Shown piece by piece: positions 14,430 to 25,126 of a stretch of 64,000 nt of DNA. The notes under the pieces are model-generated. The model made no database searches, was not told the DNA's origin, and worked only from the letters and a program-made list of their open reading frames with translations. A program made the translations under genes and the position numbers. Source of the DNA: Ophthalmolycus amberensis. Its lineage: Eukaryota; Chordata; Actinopteri; Perciformes; Zoarcidae. The stretch covers positions 505,001-569,000 of the forward strand of contig JAFEUB010001212.1 of NCBI GenBank assembly GCA_024529925.1, given 5' to 3'. Every line of letters begins with the position of its first letter. Positions within the stretch are counted from its first letter, which is position 1.

Positions 14430-15502
14430 CTGTGGGAGAGAAAGCAAGCAGAGAGAATGTTAACCACTCGACGGAGTAAGTGAGGCACTTCATGGTTAAA
14501 TACATCTTTTTTTTCCCTTCTCACCCCCTCAAAGCGATCAATATCCCATTTGTGGGTTTTAGGGCCTGCGTGGTCCCCAGGCTTTGTACTCCTCGGTCCC
14601 ACACCGCATCAATAAATTACATTTGGTTTCTGTGTCCAATTGCTCTCCAAGCTTTGGCAACCAAGAGGATTTCTCTATTTCTTGCATTCAAACGGCATAG
14701 ATGCTGGCTTTATGACATCCTATTGTTGTAATTAATTGTAAAAAAAACAACACTTTCTGTCATCAGTTTTCTCTTTATTCTGTCTTTTTTTTAGTGCTGC
14801 ACCAACTCACCTGTGCACCCTGGCCAGCCAGGTGAAGATTGTACGCCTTGAAAAAGGATTCTGAACAAAAAACAAAACCTGGTTCAAAAAAGGAACTTAA
14901 GTTGCTTAGACACAATAATTGTTTGACGAAATGCAGGACACAAAACTTTAATCTTCCGCACCGGTTTTCACCTTGCCAGTGCACTTCAGCTGCAGTCAGG
15001 ACAACTTGCGTATTCAGTATAGAGAAATGACCAAATAAGATCTCATGGCGGCACAACGTTAAGATAGACCTGCTTTTATGTTCTCCCTGCAGTTGGCAGT
15101 GCACACCTGAGGGTAAATAATAGCCCTCTCCGCAGCACATAAAAGCACATCTAAGGCGGCGGTAATTGGCGGCGGTGGGTGAGGTAAAGCAGCAGAATTG
15201 TCGTATCATGCAGCAAAAGCGGGAGCAGAACGCGCCGCAGTAGACTTGAGTGGGCAACAAATAAGTAGTTTGCTCCGTTCGGGGGGAGGGGGAGTGATTG
15301 GTGGCTCACAGTGATTGTGCCGCAGAGTGGGATAATGGACTGAAGCCAGCTAGAGCTTCCTGTCTGAACAGTTCATGGCTCATTATAGATATGTGCTGGT
15401 ATGTGTACGATTGCCATGAGCGGCGCCGTTAAAGGAGCAACTCCACCAGTGTCTTCTCTTACTCAAAGCAGCTTAAATCATCACAAAGAAAGGTCTTCTG
15501 CC
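13681..15502. other. non-coding DNA with microsatellites
   Basis: It contains a 16-bp poly-C (13770-13785), (CA)13 at 14134-14160 and (TG)16 at 14397-14428. The minus-strand frame 14775-15260 is open but cysteine-rich by composition only, without domain signatures. Confidence 0.55.
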
Positions 15503-15519
15503 GGGGGGGGGGGGGGGGG
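15503..15519. repeat. 17-bp poly-G run
   Basis: An uninterrupted run of 17 G, one of many in the window. Confidence 0.95.
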
Positions 15520-15557
15520 ACCTGGAGCTCCACTTCCAAAGCTGTCTTTGCCAGTGC

Positions 15558-15565
15558 CTTGAAGA
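15558..15565. repeat. 8-bp target site duplication, left
   Basis: CTTGAAGA, repeated exactly at 16732-16739, brackets the hAT element. Confidence 0.9.
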
Positions 15566-16731
15566 CAGTGGCGGGCCGTGCATTTTATACCTGGGCCTTC
15601 ACTGCTGTCCTGCAGCTGAAACACAGCTACGGTTATTATTTGTTTCGTGTAAAAATGAAGCCAACACCTATAGGTACACTATCTGCCGAGAGTGCGTCTC
15701 CTCTGCTGCTCCCGCTGCTCGTTCACGACAGTGCAGAACGTACGTGCTTTAACGTCAAAACACCAGAAAATTCTCCAATAACACCAGAACAAGTCGCTAG
15801 ATTTGTCACTAGTAGCTTTTGACAAAAAAAAGTCTCCATGAGGGTTTGGAAAGTCGCCAGATTTAGTGAGCAAGTTGCCAGCACTGGCACCTGCTAAATA
15901 TGTCCCCAGTGCAACACTGGACGTAACAATGGTTCCTATCACATATTAAACCAAACAAAAATCTTCATAAAAACAAGTTGTACAAATAATAATATATAAA
16001 CAAGCATATTAAAGCTACTGCAGATGTAAAAACAAACGCATTTAACTTACCAGAGCTGCTGTTCACTTTTTAAAGACAAAGTGCATCCTCCTTTCTTTGT
16101 TAACAAACTTTGTTTAATCTCATGGTTGTTCAGTAAATCTGTGTGTTTTAGTTCCAGTAAGAAGTCCTTCTCTATTCATGGACGCTAATGAAGACAGTCG
16201 AGCCTCCCTAATTGTATTTCTTGAATAGGTTTTTGAGGGCTGAAAATGTCCGCTCCACAGAGGCAGCAGATATTGGGATTGTCACCGCCCAACACGCCAG
16301 GCTAGCCCACTGACCAATCGCGTACTTGTAGGCCAGCTAGCAGGCTCTGGCACGTCAAAGAATACGCCCAACATGTCAAACTAAAGATCTGATTGGTTGA
16401 AGAATATGACAAAATCGTCCCCATTCACTTCAACTGCAAAGGGATTCACTTGTGAGTCTGCAGGCCTTGGGCCTCTGTTCTTACCTAGAGACACAGAGGT
16501 GAGATCTGATTGGATAATAGCTCTACTTAAAACAAGCTGCACTGGAAGCAGAGCAACTGAGGAACACAGTAGCTGTGCAATGAGAAAATAAGATAATGGG
16601 AAAAATATTTTTATAAATTATAATACATGTAGTGTATTTAAGAAAAATTATTAAATTATAAAATAGATATAGCTTGTGATTCTGTTTAGGCCAGCAGAGA
16701 AGGCCTTGCAGGCCCTGACGGCCCACCACTG
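15566..16731 (-). mobile_element. hAT transposon remnant, 1166 bp, with 8-bp target duplication
   Basis: The left end reads CAGTGGCGGGCCGTGCAT. The right end, on the opposite strand, reads CAGTGGTGGGCCGTCAGG; 13 of the first 14 bases match. The perfect octamer CTTGAAGA lies on both sides (15558-15565, 16732-16739). The minus strand keeps the C-terminal dimerisation domain of its transposase (16064-16288), showing that this was once an autonomous family rather than a pure MITE. At under 1.2 kb it has lost the zinc-finger and catalytic core by internal deletion. The ends are clean while the coding part is broken, fitting a non-autonomous derivative that moved using another copy's enzyme. Confidence 0.92.
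16064..16288 (-). pseudogene. hAT transposase C-terminal dimerisation domain, broken
   Basis: Reading the minus strand from 16288: 26 codons including TIPISAASVERTFSALKN, then a stop at 16208-16210. The signature proline, the A-S-hydrophobic-E-R-x-F-S-x-L-K core and the following lysines are the hAT family dimerisation motif. Past the stop, a shifted frame gives RLSSLASMNRE, and a second shift gives LLLELKHTDLLNNHEIKQSL, matching the continuation of that domain in fish TTF/ZMYM-like hAT transposases. So there is at least one stop and two frameshifts. The protein would have acted in the nucleus as the dimer interface of the transposase; this copy cannot. Confidence 0.85.
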
Positions 16732-16739
16732 CTTGAAGA
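16732..16739. repeat. 8-bp target site duplication, right
   Basis: CTTGAAGA, identical to 15558-15565. Confidence 0.9.
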
Positions 16740-17034
16740 TATATATATATAATTTATTTATTTTTATTTTTTGGAATGTTGTCATTTCTGACCTGACATA
16801 GACCCACATGTCGCAGTCCTCCCTCTCTGGGGTTTTCCCGTCTCTCCCAATTTCGGTGCCGGCGGTCCGGAGTATCATTTGGATCAGACAGTGTATTTAT
16901 TTCCACCGCGGCCATCGCAAGCAGCCAGCCTGCCTCCTTCGACACCAAACAAACACCGGCCTCCCCTGCCAAACGCACCCGTCTCCGTGATTACCAAAAA
17001 AGAAAGAAAGATGCGGCGTTGAGCCCGGTCTATT
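16740..17034. other. non-coding DNA
   Basis: A short (AT)n stretch at 16739-16752, then a C/T-rich to G/C-rich block (16800-16990) without codon signal. It immediately precedes the homeodomain-site block and may belong to the same conserved element. Confidence 0.4.
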
Positions 17035-17180
17035 ATTTCCAATTTCTCCTGGAGAAAGTTAATCTAATGAGCATTATCGGCAGCTAATGGGAATTATAAT
17101 TAGTCAGATGCAGCAGATTATCTGCGCATAATTAGCTGTGTCTGTCAGCTCCAATTAGCATGACAGGAATTAGGAGACTT
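17035..17180. promoter_or_regulatory. candidate conserved enhancer rich in homeodomain sites
   Basis: About ten TAAT/ATTA cores lie in 140 bp, including TAATTA at about 17096 and 17129, the interrupted palindrome GCAGAT-T-ATCTGC (17113-17125) and TGTCAG/TGACAG motifs that resemble TALE-homeodomain (Meis/Pbx-type) half sites. The sequence is complex, free of simple repeats, and bounded by lower-complexity DNA. This is what deeply conserved vertebrate non-coding enhancers look like, but conservation cannot be checked from one genome. Confidence 0.4.
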
Positions 17181-17744
17181 TGGAGTTTGTAGCGGGAGAG
17201 AGGACGGGAGGGGCGAGGAGACGGAGAGATGGGCGAGGAGAAAGAGAGGTGGTGGGGTGGTGGTGGGGGGGGGGGGGGGAAGAGCCAGGTTTTTGGCTCT
17301 GAGCTCAGTCTTGTGCTAAGGAGAGGGGATGTGCATAGAAAGTAGGGTGGGCAGAAAGGATTTTTCGGCGCGCACAATGGAATGGCGTCGATGGGTTTCA
17401 GGCAGTGGGGAGTCTATGGCGCTGACGTAAAGCGACATGCGGCAGGCTGTAGACACTTTAAGACACATTTGAGGCCATTTTGATGCCCATGGAGCAAGAC
17501 GCCAAACCAAAATCAGTTGGAAATCCCTTCGGATGAGTGTGACAGCGAAATGCTGTAAATGGCAATGACGGCTGAGGAATGTGACAAGGTTGACAATGTG
17601 CAACCCCAAAGCGAAACTGCTGTTTTTCTTTTTCTTTCTGTGGCATAAAACACTTGGTAAAGAGCTCCGATCATTGGATGAAGTTGTGTTGCGTAAAAAG
17701 CGCCAAAATCAACAGCGACGTCGATGTGTTATTCAGCAGTACAG
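17181..17744. other. non-coding DNA with G-rich tract
   Basis: A purine-rich stretch (17190-17282) contains a 15-bp poly-G at 17265-17279. No gene is recognised. Confidence 0.5.
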
Positions 17745-18092
17745 TAAGATAAGATAAGATAAGATAAGATAATCCTTTATTAGTCCCTCAGTGGGGAAAT
17801 TACAGGATTACAGCAGCATTGCTCACAAGTAATAAAATAAAGATAAAAATCAAGTAATAAACTAAACAGTAAACAGTAGAACAGTAATTAAATAAGACAG
17901 TAAAGAAGAGTATTAGATATACTAAATATGCCAGTATATACAGAATATACAGAATATACAGAATATACAGGCGGATCAGGTAAATACTTAAAACGTATTG
18001 GATATTGCACGGATTAGATAAGATATTGCACCAGGTGAATGAATTAAAGTGTTCAGAGTGTGCAAAGTGTTCGTGTTCAAGTGTTCAGTGTG

Positions 18093-18590
18093 TTAGTGGT
18101 CCACCGAGAGCAGTTTGTTGTGCAGCCTGACAGCAGCGGGGAGAAAGGACTTGCGGTACCTCTCCCTCAGACACCGGGGGTGAATCAGCCGGTGACTGAA
18201 GGAGCTGTGCAGAGCTGCCAGAGTGTCCTGCATGGGGTGGGAGGCGTGGCTCATCAGGGATGAGAGCTTCGCCATCATCCTCCTGTCTCCCACCACCTCC
18301 ACAGTATCCAGTGGACATCCCAGCACGCTGCTGGCCTTCCTCACCAGTTTGTCCAGTCTCCTCCTGTCAGCTGCCGCGATGCTGCTGCTCCAGAAGACCA
18401 CTCCATAGAAGATGGCTGATGCCACCACGGAGTCGAAGAAGGTCTTCAGGAGTGCTCCCTGCACCCCAAAAGACCTCAGTCTCCTCAGCAGAAAGAGTCT
18501 GCTCTGTCCTTTTTTATAAAGAGCGTGAGCGTGGTCAGTCCAGTCCAGTTTATTGTTCAAGTGAACACCCAGGTACTTATACGACTTCAC
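18093..18590 (-). pseudogene. LINE reverse transcriptase, C-terminal (thumb/connection) part
   Basis: This frame begins at KSYKYLGVHLNNKLDW, the conserved block after the RT palm (Y-L-G-hydrophobic), and continues through FYGVVFWSS and RRRLDKLVRKASSVLG to a stop near 18093. The downstream region with histidine/arginine residues (HRLIHPRCLRERYRKSF) is the usual C-terminus of this LINE group. It is separated from the RT palm frame by a frameshift near 18590-18610, so it would not be made as one protein. Homology is from remembered family patterns. Confidence 0.85.
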
Positions 18591-18594
18591 AACC

Positions 18595-19152
18595 TCAATG
18601 TCCAGTCCCTAGGATGCTCACCGGTGTCGGAGGAGGGCGTTTACCCCGGCGGAAGTCCACCACCAGCTCCTTGGTCTTGCTGGAGTTGATGTGGAGGCGG
18701 TTCCGCTGGCACCATCCTAAAAAGTCTTGGTTTAGTTCCCTGTATTCTCTGTCATCATCGGCGGAGATGAGGCCGACGATTGCAGAGTCGTCAGAGAACT
18801 TTTGCAGGTGGCAGTTTGCAGAGTTGTGTTTGAAGTCCGAGGTGTAAATGGAGAAGAGGAATGGAGCTAGAACGGTTCCCTGTGGGGCCCCTGTGCTGCA
18901 GGACACCCGATCTGACTCACACTCCCGTATCCGCACATACTGTGGACGGTTGGTGAGGTAGTCCAGGATCCATGCAGTGAGGTGGTGGTCCACCCCGGTC
19001 TGCTCCAGCTTGTCCCTCAGAAGCAAAGGCTGGATGGTGTTGAAGGCACTGGAGAAGTCGTAGAACATGACTCTCACAGTGCTTCCAGCCTTTTCCAGGT
19101 GAGAGAGGCATCTCTGCAGCAGGAAGATGACGGCGTCATCCACATAAATCAA
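18595..19152 (-). pseudogene. LINE reverse transcriptase, palm domain
   Basis: Visible RT motifs in order: FYDFSSAFNTI (motif A; catalytic D in YDFS), TGAPQGTVLAPFLFSIYTSDF (motif B, PQG), KFSDDSAIVG (motif C; the FSDD box supplies the two catalytic aspartates) and HINSSKTKELVVDF (motif D region, K-T-K). These would bind template and polymerise DNA. All catalytic aspartates are present, so decay is slight: the defects are 5' truncation at about 19158 and one frameshift just after VSILG. Confidence 0.9.
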
Positions 19153-19158
19153 ATACTG

Positions 19159-19330
19159 TAGTAAAACACGGATTTGGTCTCTATTAGCCCCCGAGGGAAA
19201 TATCTGGCTTTTTAGGTAAATGCTCTTCCGTGTTCACCAGCCAGTCACTAACTATGTCCGGCTGCTGTTTGATGCCGTGTCCGTATAGTTTACGGTGTAT
19301 TTATCACAGCTTTTCAGTGCCTGGTGTTGC
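19159..19330 (+). repeat. dispersed repeat family A, partial copy
   Basis: GAGGGAAATATCTGGCTTTT followed by TCACCAGCCAGTCACTAAC and GTCCGGCTGCTGTTTGATG matches the downstream half of family A (compare GGGGAATATCTGGCTATTTA in the copy at 12058). It abuts the truncated 5' end of the LINE, so the LINE may have landed at its edge. Confidence 0.45.
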
Positions 19331-19490
19331 TGGAGACACAGTTGATGAGACCTGTGGTAGGAAACCTCAGCTGAAAGACGCTATAAAACTCGCCTTTGCT
19401 CTTAGTGCAGCGGTTTCATGGAATAATCTGCAATGTCACCTAAAAATCCAAACAGTCATGCGTCTTTTGTTTCTTTTATTCTGCTAAACT
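19331..19490 (+). pseudogene. possible C-terminal fragment of another LINE
   Basis: The plus frame reads KDAIKLAFALSAAVSWNNLQ then CHLKIQ. An aromatic W-N-x-L-Q pattern near the end of the reading frame is common at LINE ORF2 C-termini. The fragment is short and lacks RT motifs; the assignment is tentative. Confidence 0.3.
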
Positions 19491-20354
19491 GTTAACATGG
19501 CGTTGCTGTGAAAGAGTATGCTCAGCCACCTTAAGTTAAAAAAAAGATAGCTCTATGAAACCGAGCTGACCCGCAGAAGGTGATAATTCTTCGTGGGTTC
19601 ATCACTGCAAGCGACACCTCCCACACTTACACGGCCGTCTGTACCGTCGTTGATACGACACACATTGATTGAGAGCAGCTCTAACTTTAACCAATGACGA
19701 AACTAAGCTTCACACGTCTGTGTGATATCGCATTCAAGCGCACATTAAAAGAACACAAATTTGTCTGGCGTTCTCGCTGCTTAACAAACGACTCTGCGAT
19801 GTTTTTAATCAGTCTCATATCAGCACGCCAGCACCACTGGAGGCCCTCTGGGAGCTGCCTCACTGAACACATGCGGGAAGACACACAGGCAGCTAAACAG
19901 CTTTTGATTAAGAAAACAGTGTGTAACGTTTGCATAGATTATCTCCATCTATTTGACCAGGCTGTATGTGTCACTAAGGCACAAGTCGGTCAATAGCTGC
20001 AGTCAACAGCGGGGAAGCGAACGGAAGTTTGGACCACACACGCGACCTCTCCCAACATATGTTAAAGAACACACACGCGCACACACACACAGCCATGTGC
20101 GCACTGACACAGCTAAGCAAACCTGCGTCGCCTGTAAACAAACCAACCTGCTCACACAGACATGTTTGTGCACATCAAGCATGCAAGCACACACGCTGGA
20201 AACACGGAGGAAGGTGTGGGGACAATAGATTTTGACAGCGTAGAGTTAATGTCGTAGAAACCTTAAGCTTCTCTTCGCCTGAGATTATTGATCAGGCTCA
20301 GCTCATATTTACCAAAGGATACGTGACCCTGTGGTGTGTATGCCCACACAGATA

Positions 20355-20388
<34 letters not shown>

Positions 20389-20924
20389 ACAATCAGTCAG
20401 GCACGCACAGTTGAAGCCACGCGCACAGGCTCTTTGATACACAAACACACAGCTCCAATCACCGCTCGAGGCTCCTTTGCCTCCCCATCGACTCGTGCCT
20501 ATGTCACTTCGCTTCCTGTTGTCCCCGTCTGGCGGTTTTGACGTCTTGCTTCTTTGACAGGCGCTCTGATACTGACAGCGTGATTTGTACTCCAGCACAA
20601 ACATCGTCGGCAACGTCGATTCCCATGGTGCGGCCGGGGAAAAACGACTGGGAAGGCCTGTGACTGTGTGTTTTACACTTTGAGTTTGAACTGCAGAGCG
20701 GCGCAGAGCGGCGCAGAGCGGGTGAGCCGCCACGAGTTCAACGTGTCTCACTCAAGAGCGTTTTGTTTAGCGTTGAGGATTGTCGTTTTTATGCATTTGC
20801 CTCCCGGTACTTGAGTGCCATGTTTTGTGTGTCTTTCAGATGACAGTTGAGCATTGGAACGATCGGTTTTGAGATATAGTGCGTGTATAATGCTAATGTT
20901 TTAGGTAGTTTACAGAAGTTGCTC
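19491..20924. other. non-coding DNA with CA repeats
   Basis: It contains (CA)15 at 20358-20388, a looser CA-rich zone at 20075-20100, and a 10-bp GCGCAGAGCG tandem (2.8 copies) at 20693-20720. No gene is recognised. Confidence 0.5.
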
Positions 20925-21005
20925 CCAACCTCTTCCCTCTGGCACGCCGTCACAGCCCCACCCCTACCCCACTGGGGTACACGTACCACTGTTTGGGAAC
21001 CACTG
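20925..21005 (-). repeat. terminal fragment of a CAGTGGTTCCC-type hAT MITE
   Basis: On the minus strand the end reads CAGTGGTTCCCAAACAGTGG and continues with GTACGTGTACCCCAG and a run of GGGG motifs. A decayed relative lies at 8325-8400. The other end of the element was not found. Confidence 0.5.
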
Positions 21006-23573
21006 GTTTACAAGGGCCTCTTGCAAGGAACACAGCTGCAGAAAATCTTCCAGTTAAAGTAAGGAGTGAAATGCGGAGGGAATACAAATGAGCCGCTAAT
21101 TATCCACCTGAGTCCCTCCAAGTAAGTAAGAAAAGTGTTTGTGTTCCAAACTACTTCTAAATTGTGTTGTTGTTTTTTCATTATTGATTTAAGAAAAAAA
21201 ACAAATCTGATTTACCTGATTTTACTGTTTAAAATAAACACAGAGACGTTGCCAAATAATAAGCCTTAATCATGTGTAATATGTAGATTAAGAGCTTAGT
21301 GAATCTTTACCGGATGAATCCTGAGTTTGTTTTTTCACATCCTATTTAATTTAGAAAATGACAGATTGGGAGCTTTAAGTCCTTTGGCCTTTGAAAACAA
21401 ATTTACAAAATGAGTCACTAGGTACTAGGTGGGGGATTTGCATCACCAGTCAGAATGTTTGGCCGTTTTGATTGGTAGGCGGGAGAGGGCTCGCTGCAAA
21501 TCGATTGGCGCCTGCAAGGGTGGGCATGGTTCAAGCTGCACTGAGCCTCCCGGAGTCGAGTGTGTGGCTTCTGGGCAAAATCTGTGGATTAAGGGGAGGC
21601 CTGAACTTGAAACAGGAAAGGACAGAGCAGTCAATAACACACTGATTAATGATAATGGCATGCAAGCCAGGGGGATAATCTTTCTAAGCTCTTTTTATCT
21701 AAGGACCGATTGACTGAAGACACGGAGGACAGAAAGAAAATGCAGCAATCCCCAAGCAAAGCAGGGGCTTCCAGGGGTAAATGTTTGTTTATGTCTTCGG
21801 TTATTATACGCATGATTAGAAACGCATTCCGCTGCCATGGCAGGTCATGGTAATGAGACGACTGTGAACGCTGAATATTTTCTGCTATATGATTCTTTTT
21901 CTTTGGGAAATATCGAAAGAAAAACAATCGTTGCATTACCATCGTTATCATATGCTCTCTCCAATGTTTTCCTCCACCAATTGTCCATATTATTCCGCAA
22001 TCGCATCATCCATTTACACATCCATCAGTGCAATTTTCTGTCACCTTGCTACAAAATATGAGCATAAAAGCCCCACTTATTATGACAACAAATTCCCTCC
22101 CATTTTACCCCCCGTTATCAAATGCTTATTGACAGGGATGGAATGGAAATGATGGTTTATCCGGGCCTCTTCCCATCAATCTGGCCCATCTAAGACTTGG
22201 AAGCTCTGCTCGGAAATTTAAGAGGCGCTGATCCTCATGCTCAGGCCTCATCCACTTGCCTATGGTTTTTTCGCCATAACTGCCGGCTAATTTATGCAGC
22301 CTCATGGATGCAATTATTCCCTATGTCCACAGTCACGAAGAAGCGCGGGGACTCTGACAGTCTCAAGACGGATTGGATGTCGCTTCCAGTGTTTATCTGA
22401 GGAGCTGGTCATCAGTGTGTGGATTGGAGCTGGATGTTCTGCTCTGGCCTTGAGGCCTGCTGAGCTGTGTGAACTCGGAGCCCTGTGGGAGGCCCCACTT
22501 TCCATCCCTTCATCTCTTTTTCTACCTTTTTGTGTGCCTTCTCTCTGATCTTGCTGAGAACTGGGGGCCAGTTGGCCGCTCCCATCCACCTCTCTTTGCC
22601 TCCCGAACCACCTGTTTCATCTCTCCCCTCTTTCTTTACCTCCCCTCTTCCCCTCTCCCATCCCTCCGTCCTTCTCAGTCTTGCATTGAAAGGGGCCGAG
22701 CACCGACTCTCCTGGCCCCACGCTTCCCGTTCGATCGGCCCGATAGTTTATTCACTTCACCCAGACACAAAAGACATCAAGCTGACTGATCAGCGGGCAA
22801 GAGCTGGGGCACGGCTGATCAATGAGGCCTTGGGCAGAGGGGAAGGGGGGGAGGGAGTGAGGATGGATGGAGGGAGGAGAAAGGGGGGGGGCGGGGGGCT
22901 GGACAGGTAGGCTGACAGACGCACAATCAGCGGGCCAATCGATGGGAACTTTTGCTGAGCTCAGATAAGAGGGTGCAGCCCGTTCAGGACACACAGCCAG
23001 ATCCTCACTGACAGGAGCTTTTGTTTCCCATGCTCATGAGCTTTATGCTGCTCTAGGTAACACCACTGCAAAAAAAAAAGCACAATACATTAAACGGCAA
23101 GATAACGCCTGATTCATTTGTTTATTTAGGCACTACCTCTTCAAATCCTGCATTCGCAGACACAAGTGTAGAAAATCTACTAATGTGGCCTGATAAATGC
23201 CCTCTATATAGTGAAATTGTGTGTATGAGTGTGTCAGGGGGGCATTGATTGGGCTCTATTCATGCCTTTTGTTTGTCTGTCCATCGCAGTAATAGCGCAG
23301 ACAATATTGATTCGATATATTGGAAACAATGGAGGCACCTGGAGTGTTTGCTGTTGTCTTATTTTACCACTTTCAAATGTACAATTTAAATTTTTCAAAT
23401 AACGCTGCTGTTGGGATCTGATCATATGGCTTCAACATGTGCTGTGGACAAAGAGAGTCAGGCCTTCCCTTTTGCAAGCAAAGGTTTCATCCTGATTGTG
23501 GTTTGATGAGCACCAAACCTCCTCTGAAGGAATTTCACATTAGGGCGTGAGTTTCCTCCCCCCCAAAAACTAT
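21006..23573. other. non-coding DNA, partly enhancer-like
   Basis: No exon is recognised. 21830-22160 is A/T-rich with octamer- and POU-like motifs and low repeat content and could be regulatory; 22800-22900 is purine-rich with a 9-bp poly-G at 22883-22891. Neither has decisive features. Confidence 0.4.
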
Positions 23574-24544
23574 GCGTTCCTGAAGTCACCTGAAAGCACC
23601 GCTGCAATCTCATTGGCCGAGAGCAAAGACACCCCAGGACCCCTGTAGTTCAGACACTGTTCTACAAAACTACGTGCAGCCCCCACCTCAAGGCTTTTTC
23701 CCCTCGACCTCCGTCGAGCTAGGGAGCACACAGCAACGTTGCTTCTCTTTTTAACCAAAATCCTAGGTTTTCACAGTTATATTCGCTGGCCGAATTCACC
23801 AAACTGTCTATTTTATCTTTGTTCGTATCCCACGAAGCGAACCCTTTTAATCCTGCAGAAGTGAAGGAGCCAGACTTCTTCAGAACGAGAGACAGAGAAC
23901 TTCCACTCTCCACTCTCCCCCAAGCGCCTCGTCTGCTCCGGCCATAAGGACGCGAAAGTCCCTTATCGAGACGACAGCGATTCTCTCCCACCGCGAAAAA
24001 CACGGCCCGCAGCCGTGCTGCCCGAGCCCACGGAAGCCCAGAAGACTCCCCTCAATCACCACGATTGCATCGTACCGTAAGGCAAAATAGTCTGGGCAGA
24101 GTTAGAGAGAGTTCATTTGTGTTTATTTTATCTTGTTTTGTGTGCTTAAAGTACTGTTCATTTTTATAACGAGGTGTATGCTTAATAATCGCCGACACTA
24201 ACGATCGCTGAGATCGTTGGGGTTGTGTAGAAGTAGCGTGTATTCCATGCTACTGTGATCTGTGTTGAGCGAGCCGCCCAGTGAGGTCGAAGCTGCTTCT
24301 CATCAGTTCAGGAGGTCAGAACCGCCGGCTGAGACAAAGAGTCGCTGTTCTTGCTCCCCTGGCTGAGAGAGCAACCTTCAGTACTCCTACGCGACGCAGA
24401 GGATCGTAATCGCTTGTTTTATTTCATTTTGTTTTGTTCCTTTCCCTTTTACTAACTCACACACACATATAGCTTTGAGCTAATCTAGCTACGTGCTGAA
24501 CAGCTACCGACACATGTAGACACCGGGTCTCCTGTCGGCTATCC

Positions 24545-24602
24545 GCCATTTTGGGTCTCGCGCATGAGAGACGTCACCACGTCCCAGCTACGTCACACGT
24601 CA
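24545..24602. promoter_or_regulatory. YY1-like site and cluster of CRE half-sites
   Basis: GCCATTTTG at 24545-24553 matches the YY1 core. ACGTCA occurs at 24571, 24590 and 24597, with ACGTCC at 24579; these are CREB/ATF half-sites. Four in 32 bp is a strong local cluster and fits a promoter or LTR enhancer. Confidence 0.45.
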
Positions 24603-24635
24603 CTGAGCTGTTCCCTCGCTCCCCCCCCCTTTTCA

Positions 24636-24637
<2 letters not shown>

Positions 24638-24693
<56 letters not shown>
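24638..24693. repeat. (CA)n microsatellite, 56 bp
   Basis: Uninterrupted CA dinucleotides, preceded by nine C at 24621-24629. Confidence 0.97.
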
Positions 24694-24694
<1 letters not shown>

Positions 24695-25126
24695 CTCTTT
24701 TCAATAGTCTGTTGATTTTAGATAGCGTGCTCATGAATGTATAGTTGTTGTTAGTTTAGATATTAGTTGACGAGATCATTAGTATTAGAACTTAATAAAC
24801 TCTGTTATACTTTAAAGAGCAGCTGTCTGTGATTACTTTGTGCATGCGTATTGTGATAATAACTGTATATGTGGTCTGTGCTCGAACTTAAACCTTCACT
24901 TTTACTCTGAATGTGTAATAGTACTCAGACTATTGACATTATGAGTGAACACTAATTATGAGACTTAGTTTTATCGTTTGGTTATTGGTCCCTGTTCGCA
25001 GGGTGGTGCCCCGTTGTTATTAATAATCATTAATAATTGTTACTTACATTAATAATTCTATTGATGTCAAGAATTTAGTTTCTTAGATGCTGATAACCCA
25101 AACACGCTCCTTTACGTTCCTAACAC

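Larger units (their letters stand above)
17745..19158 (-). mobile_element. 5'-truncated CR1/Rex1-type LINE
   Basis: This non-LTR retrotransposon lies on the minus strand. Its 3' tail is the short tandem TAAGA/TTATC repeat at 17745-17772, preceded by an untranslated region (17773-18092) that holds a 9-bp CAGAATATA triplication near 17941. Two adjoining frames encode the reverse transcriptase (18595-19152) and the C-terminal part (18093-18590). Such elements reverse-transcribe their own RNA at the nicked target, and 5' truncation like the one at about 19158 is the usual outcome. It lacks the endonuclease and N-terminal RT. Assignment to the Rex1/CR1/L2 group rests on RT motifs and the short-repeat tail. 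Confidence 0.9.
23574..25126. mobile_element. LTR-like or promoter-bearing interspersed element (unclassified)
   Basis: This 1.55-kb stretch differs from its surroundings. A CpG-containing part (23600-24060) is followed by an YY1-like site and a CRE cluster (24545-24602), a (CA)n tract, an AATAAA signal (24794-24799) in a U3-R-like order, and AT-rich sequence ending in AATAATCATTAATAATTG (from about 25019). TGGTGCCCCG at about 25004 could act as a primer-binding site after GTTCGCA. CGTTCCT occurs at both proposed borders (23575, 25115), but this may be chance. The sequence GGTGGTGCCCCGTTGTTATT looks like one I have seen repeated in other fish. No gag/pol coding is present, so it would be a solo or partial LTR. 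Confidence 0.35.

Noticed and set aside
14775..15260. 161-codon minus-strand open frame, cysteine-rich
   Set aside because: No spacing typical of zinc fingers or secreted cysteine-rich proteins, no signal peptide followed by a mature domain; likely chance.
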